Assembly: GCA_030665485.1 (NCBI GenBank)
Contig: DAOUZV010000033.1
Location: forward strand, 1-10,331
Direction: 5' to 3'
DNA: 10,331 bases
Origin: Chloroflexota bacterium
Lineage (GTDB): Bacteria; Chloroflexota; Dehalococcoidia; JABGRK01
Shown: piece by piece, positions 7,077 through 10,331 of the stretch
Numbering within the stretch: the stretch's first letter is position 1
How the letters are laid out: each line of letters begins with the position of its first letter
The notes under the pieces: generated by a model
Seen by the model: the letters and a program-made list of their open reading frames with translations, nothing else
What the model was told of the DNA's origin: nothing
Database searches by the model: none
Program-made: the position numbers and the translations under genes

Positions 7077-7995
7077 AATCCTCTACTTCGGACAGAAATT
7101 TCTCCGCGCCTGCATCAAGCAGCTTTTGAGCCAATCTCTCGCCTATTTCCTTTGCTTCATCTACTCTTCCCTGTTCGGAGTCGCGCATTATTTTAGTGCC
7201 GCTGACGTTAGAAATCAGCCCGTCAACATACAGGGTTTTACCATTTACTGTTCCCAGCGCCGCAATCGGAGCCCTGCATCCACCGCCAAGCGCGAATAGA
7301 AACGCTCGCTCAGCCGTAATGCTGTGAAAAGTGGGCAGGTGGTTCAACTGCTTAAGGATTTTGGCAACCCTCTGGTCATCTACACGGCATTCTATTGCAA
7401 GTGCCGCCTGCCCGACCGACGGCAGAAAATGCTCTATTGACAGATATTCGGTTATTTTGTCTTCCCAGCCGAGACGTTTGAGTGCTGCCGCGGCTGATAT
7501 AACTCCGTCAAACTCGCCATCAGAAACCTTGCGCAGTCTGGTATCGATATTACCCCTGATCCCAGATACCTCGAGGTCGGGGCGGCATGCGTTAACCTGT
7601 ATGGCACGTCTCATGCTGCCGGTCCCGATTTTGGCTCCGGCAGGCAGCTCTGCCAGTTTTTGCCCCTTAGAAATAAGCACGTCTCTGGGATCGTGCCGCT
7701 CGCTTACTGCTCCAATGCACAGCCCCGGTGGCATTATGGTCGGCACGTCCTTGAGGCTGTGTACCGCCAGGTCGATTTTATCTTGAAGCAGTGCCTCTTC
7801 CAGTTCCTTGACGAATATACCAATGCCTTGAGTATTACTGAGTTGTACGTGCCAGTTCTGGTCACCCTCGGTAACTATTCGACTAATGATAACTTCGATA
7901 TCAGGGTTTGCCTCACTGATTTGCGCCGCTACCGTTTCAGTTTGAGTAACCGCAAGTTTACTTCCCCTGGTGCCAATAACGATTTTATTGCTCAT
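7060..7995 (-). CDS. hemC: Porphobilinogen deaminase (hydroxymethylbilane synthase)
   Basis: It polymerises four porphobilinogens into hydroxymethylbilane on a covalently bound dipyrromethane cofactor. The 311 residues are full length. Motifs visible are IGTRGSKLA (7-15), GIFVKELE (59-66), AVHSLKDVPT (77-86, with the catalytic Asp at 83), GTGSMRRA (124-131), GIRGNIDTRL (145-154), and LGGGCRAPIAA (236-246), where C240 is the expected cofactor-attachment cysteine. Its ATG overlaps the hemA TGA as ATGA (7995-7992), a classic translational coupling. Its product goes to the HemD half of the next gene. Confidence 0.97.
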   Translation of the reverse strand: MSNKIVIGTRGSKLAVTQTETVAAQISEANPDIEVIISRIVTEGDQNWHVQLSNTQGIGIFVKELEEALLQDKIDLAVHSLKDVPTIMPPGLCIGAVSERHDPRDVLISKGQKLAELPAGAKIGTGSMRRAIQVNACRPDLEVSGIRGNIDTRLRKVSDGEFDGVISAAAALKRLGWEDKITEYLSIEHFLPSVGQAALAIECRVDDQRVAKILKQLNHLPTFHSITAERAFLFALGGGCRAPIAALGTVNGKTLYVDGLISNVSGTKIMRDSEQGRVDEAKEIGERLAQKLLDAGAEKFLSEVEDYDTNR

Positions 7996-9257
7996 AAGTC
8001 GCTTTCAATATTCAGTTTAAATAGCTCTTCTACCAGTTTGTCATAATTGGGATGCTTGTGACCATTGGCTTTAATAGAATATATGGGGTCATTCAGTATT
8101 TTAGTCACAATCGCCTTGGTCATCATCTCCAGACTATATTGCTGCTGCTCGGTTAGCGCAGGCAATTGCTTCATAGTATGTTCCAGTTGTGTGGAGCGTA
8201 TCGATTCGGCCTTGCGCATTAATGCACGGATAAGAGGCCTAAACTTAGAATCGCTCCACCACGAATTGAACCGTATCAGTTCCTCTGAGATAATTACCTC
8301 GGCTTTCTCACTTTCAGTTTCTCTTTTCTCGCGGTTCTTTTCGGTAATCTTAGATAGATCGTCAATATTATATAAAAATACGTTTTCTACTTCAGCTACA
8401 TCCGGTGATACGTTGCGAGGTACGGCGATATCAATTATTAACAGGCAATCTCCCAAACGTTTTTCCATCGCTTCGGCAACATCGTCAGCGTCTAACAAAT
8501 AATCCGGAACGGTAGCGCATGTAACTATACAATTGCAGTTAACAAGTGCCTTGTCCAGTTGTTGCATATCGACAGCTGTAACGCCCAGCGATTCCGTCAA
8601 TCCCAAAGCCTTAGCATGCGTTCGGTTAGTAACGGTTATATCTGAAACACCCATGTCTTTGGCAACTTGAGCAACAAGCCTTCCTGCTTCGCCGGCACCA
8701 ATGACAAGCATCTTTATGTCTTTGATATCGCCAATGGTTTTTATCGCCAGATCTACCGCCACCGAGCTTGCTGACAAGGCATTTTTGCTTATATCCGTCT
8801 CACTTCGAACTCGCCTGCCGACTCGAATAGCGTGTTGAAAAATATTACGTAATGACAGGTCTACCGTCTTGTTTTGTTCGGCAATTTCAAGCGCCCGCCT
8901 CACCTGTCCAAGTACTTCATATTCGCCAACGATCATCGAATCAAGCCCGCTGGCAATGTGAAACAGGTGTTTGACTACCGCCTCACTATCCAGCAGATAT
9001 ACGTGCTTGAGTAGAGTGTCATCCTGAGTGTCAAGATAACTATTCAGAAAATCGAAGATTGTTTTTTTTGCATCACCGATTTTATCCGTAGCAATGTAAA
9101 CCTCGGTACGATTACAGGTAGAAAGAATTATTCCATAGGCGCCGTGCGAACGAAGCTGCTGCCACAATTCGTCGGCGTTTATGATATTCAGGGCCAGCTT
9201 CTCCCTGATAGCTATCGGTGCTGTATGATGGTTTAATCCAACAAGATCGATATACAT
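7992..9257 (-). CDS. hemA: Glutamyl-tRNA reductase
   Basis: This NADPH-dependent enzyme reduces glutamyl-tRNA to glutamate-1-semialdehyde, the first committed step of the C5 pathway. The 421 residues are typical. The N-terminal catalytic domain has LVGLNHHTAPIAIRE (5-19), STCNRTEVY (46-54) with nucleophile C48, and HIASGLDSMIVGEYEVLGQV (100-119) with H100. The NADPH domain has VIGAGEAGRLVA (185-196) and VTNRT. A helical C-terminal dimerisation domain ends the protein. The expected Q of the GE.QILGQ motif is replaced by E (GEYEVLGQV), a small deviation. The ATG is 23 bases after the preceding stop, with an AGAGAGA-like site in the gap. It is probably the control point for flux, but no regulatory element is visible near it. 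Confidence 0.97.
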   Translation of the reverse strand: MYIDLVGLNHHTAPIAIREKLALNIINADELWQQLRSHGAYGIILSTCNRTEVYIATDKIGDAKKTIFDFLNSYLDTQDDTLLKHVYLLDSEAVVKHLFHIASGLDSMIVGEYEVLGQVRRALEIAEQNKTVDLSLRNIFQHAIRVGRRVRSETDISKNALSASSVAVDLAIKTIGDIKDIKMLVIGAGEAGRLVAQVAKDMGVSDITVTNRTHAKALGLTESLGVTAVDMQQLDKALVNCNCIVTCATVPDYLLDADDVAEAMEKRLGDCLLIIDIAVPRNVSPDVAEVENVFLYNIDDLSKITEKNREKRETESEKAEVIISEELIRFNSWWSDSKFRPLIRALMRKAESIRSTQLEHTMKQLPALTEQQQYSLEMMTKAIVTKILNDPIYSIKANGHKHPNYDKLVEELFKLNIESDL

Positions 9258-9280
9258 TAATGAATCTCTCTAATTGACAG

Positions 9281-9934
9281 CTAACGCTGTTTGGATTTCA
9301 GCTTGGTTAGTAAATATTGGCTGGCTTTTTCCTTGCCACCTTCGGTCAGCAGCTCAAATAAAAAAGGAAGATCAAGGGCTTCCTGCCAGCTGTCACCGCT
9401 AACTTTAATTCCTGCTCCAATTATTTCCTCACGAACCTCGGCAATGAGATCGGTCAGTGGAACGTACTGTTCACCTATATCCTGCTCAATCTGAGCACGC
9501 AGTTTTCGTGCCAGTGCCGGGCTTTTCCCGGAGGTTGAAACAGTAATTGTAATGTCTCCCCGCCGCAATACCGAGGGAACGATGAAATCCGAGTACCTGG
9601 CATCATCAACCACATTTATCAGAACCGATCGCCTTCGCGCCTCGGCCGCAACCTGCCTGTTGATCTCGTCGCTGTCTGTAGCGGCTATGACAACAAAAGC
9701 CTTCTCGAGATCGCCGTCTTTATATTCTCTGGAAAAGGTACTTATCTGATTATCTTGTGCAAGTTTGATAAGCTCGGGGGCCAGTTCCGGGCTGATAACG
9801 TCAACTTCGGCGCCGTACTCAAGCAGTATCTGCACCTTGCGCAATGCAACCTCGCCTCCGCCGATAACGATGCATTTCCGGTCGCAGACATTTAAATATA
9901 TAGGGTAATATGCAGCTACCTGCGATTTTTTCAT
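9281..9934 (-). CDS. Precorrin-2 dehydrogenase (SirC / CysG N-domain type)
   Basis: It oxidises precorrin-2 to sirohydrochlorin with NAD, and in some members also inserts iron to give siroheme. The 217 residues fit the stand-alone form. Visible are YPIYLNVCDRKCIVIGGGEVALRK (NAD-binding GGGEVA, 25-30), VIAATDSDEINRQV (82-95), INVVDDARYSDFIVPSVLRRGDI (106-128, the expected catalytic Asp region), and STSGKSPALARKLR (133-146). The SUMT domain found in full-length CysG is absent here; it is supplied by the CobA half of the downstream fusion. The ATG overlaps the TGA of the preceding siroheme decarboxylase gene as ATGA (9934-9931). Whether it also has ferrochelatase activity cannot be told from the sequence. 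Confidence 0.93.
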   Translation of the reverse strand: MKKSQVAAYYPIYLNVCDRKCIVIGGGEVALRKVQILLEYGAEVDVISPELAPELIKLAQDNQISTFSREYKDGDLEKAFVVIAATDSDEINRQVAAEARRRSVLINVVDDARYSDFIVPSVLRRGDITITVSTSGKSPALARKLRAQIEQDIGEQYVPLTDLIAEVREEIIGAGIKVSGDSWQEALDLPFLFELLTEGGKEKASQYLLTKLKSKQR

Positions 9935-10331
9935 ACCAGATATCTTGTCCTGATTTTTTTATATTCTTGGGTACTGAAAAGCATCAGATAATCGCTTAGA
10001 CCTATTTCTTTGCACATCCTGTCGACTATCTGCTGGCATTCCTCTTTGGTATGGGCATGAATCATGGCAAACATATTATAACTCCACGCTGGGTTTGTTT
10101 TTCTCTCGTAGCAATGGCTTATGGCGCGAAGTGATGCCAGCTTCAGCCCTGCTTCTTCAACCTTTTCCGGTGGTGCTATCCAGCACGTCATAGCATTGGC
10201 GGCAAACCCGGCCTTGTGATGATTGACAGCCGCACCATATCGGCGGAAGACCCCCTGTGACAGAAGAGACCTGGAAACCGTCAGGAATTCGTCCTCGTTC
10301 ATATTGGCCTCGGCTGCCATACCGGCAAATG
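9931..10331 (-). CDS. Siroheme decarboxylase subunit (AhbA/AhbB family), 5' end outside the window
   Basis: The AhbA/AhbB pair removes two acetate carboxyls from siroheme to give 12,18-didecarboxysiroheme, in the alternative heme route or the heme d1 route (NirD/L/G/H relatives). The visible part begins with an Lrp-like helix-turn-helix stretch (FAGMAAEANMNEDEFL, QGVFRRYGA). It continues with the family motifs NHHKAGFAANAMTCW, SHCYERK, PAWSYNMFAMIHAH and STQEYKKIRTRY. An internal ATG at 10320 exists, but the open frame continues in phase to the window edge with FAG, which fits the usual family start region, so I treat the gene as 5' partial. It looks more like AhbB than AhbA, but this is not secure, and a fused AhbA-AhbB protein cannot be excluded. 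Its position directly before sirC supports action on siroheme made by this operon. Confidence 0.88.
   Translation of the reverse strand, partial: FAGMAAEANMNEDEFLTVSRSLLSQGVFRRYGAAVNHHKAGFAANAMTCWIAPPEKVEEAGLKLASLRAISHCYERKTNPAWSYNMFAMIHAHTKEECQQIVDRMCKEIGLSDYLMLFSTQEYKKIRTRYLV

Larger units (their letters stand above)
3275..10331 (-). other. Seven-gene tetrapyrrole operon
   Basis: The gene order is ahb subunit, sirC type, hemA, hemC, cobA-hemD, hemB, hemL, all on one strand. Junctions are: 4-base overlap, 23-base gap, 4-base overlap, 17-base overlap, direct contact, 7-base gap. No internal space is large enough for an obvious promoter or terminator, so one long transcript from a promoter right of the window is likely. 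The set is complete from glutamyl-tRNA to sirohydrochlorin. Confidence 0.85.

Overview
The window is bacterial DNA with tightly packed genes on the minus strand and one short plus-strand island. Gene content suggests a strict anaerobe: C5-pathway tetrapyrrole synthesis linked to siroheme and siroheme decarboxylation, a probable selenoprotein of the UGSC/GrdB-like type, and DUF6506 and DUF6512 proteins. Chloroflexota (Dehalococcoidia-like) or an anaerobic Firmicute would fit. That placement is inference; there is no rRNA or other phylogenetic marker here.

Region 1 (48-1697, minus). One gene appears as two open frames, 99 and about 428 codons, separated by a single in-frame TGA at 1398-1400. 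The frame continues without another stop, the residues around the TGA look like a Sec/Cys redox motif, and a stable hairpin with a G-starting loop lies at the bacterial SECIS distance. I read it as one 549-residue selenoprotein with Sec at position 100, and it is the most interesting object in the window. Other genes here end in ordinary TGA stops, so this is local recoding, not a changed genetic code.

Region 2 (about 1698-3252) is visibly richer in A and T. It holds a minus-strand DUF6506 gene, a divergent plus-strand DUF6512 membrane protein (probably leaderless), a weak terminator-like hairpin, and a 47-codon Cys-rich zinc-ribbon gene ending in a run of nine G.

Region 3 (3275 to the right edge, minus) is a seven-gene tetrapyrrole operon. 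In order of transcription it reads: siroheme decarboxylase subunit (ahbA/ahbB type, cut by the window edge), precorrin-2 dehydrogenase (sirC type), hemA, hemC, a cobA-hemD fusion, hemB, hemL. Genes overlap by 4 to 17 bases or sit 0 to 23 bases apart. HemA and HemL make 5-aminolevulinate from glutamyl-tRNA. HemB, HemC and the HemD half make uroporphyrinogen III, the CobA half methylates it to precorrin-2, and the SirC-like protein oxidises it towards siroheme. The Ahb subunit decarboxylates siroheme, which points to the siroheme-dependent (alternative) heme route. hemE, hemH, ahbC and ahbD are not in this window.
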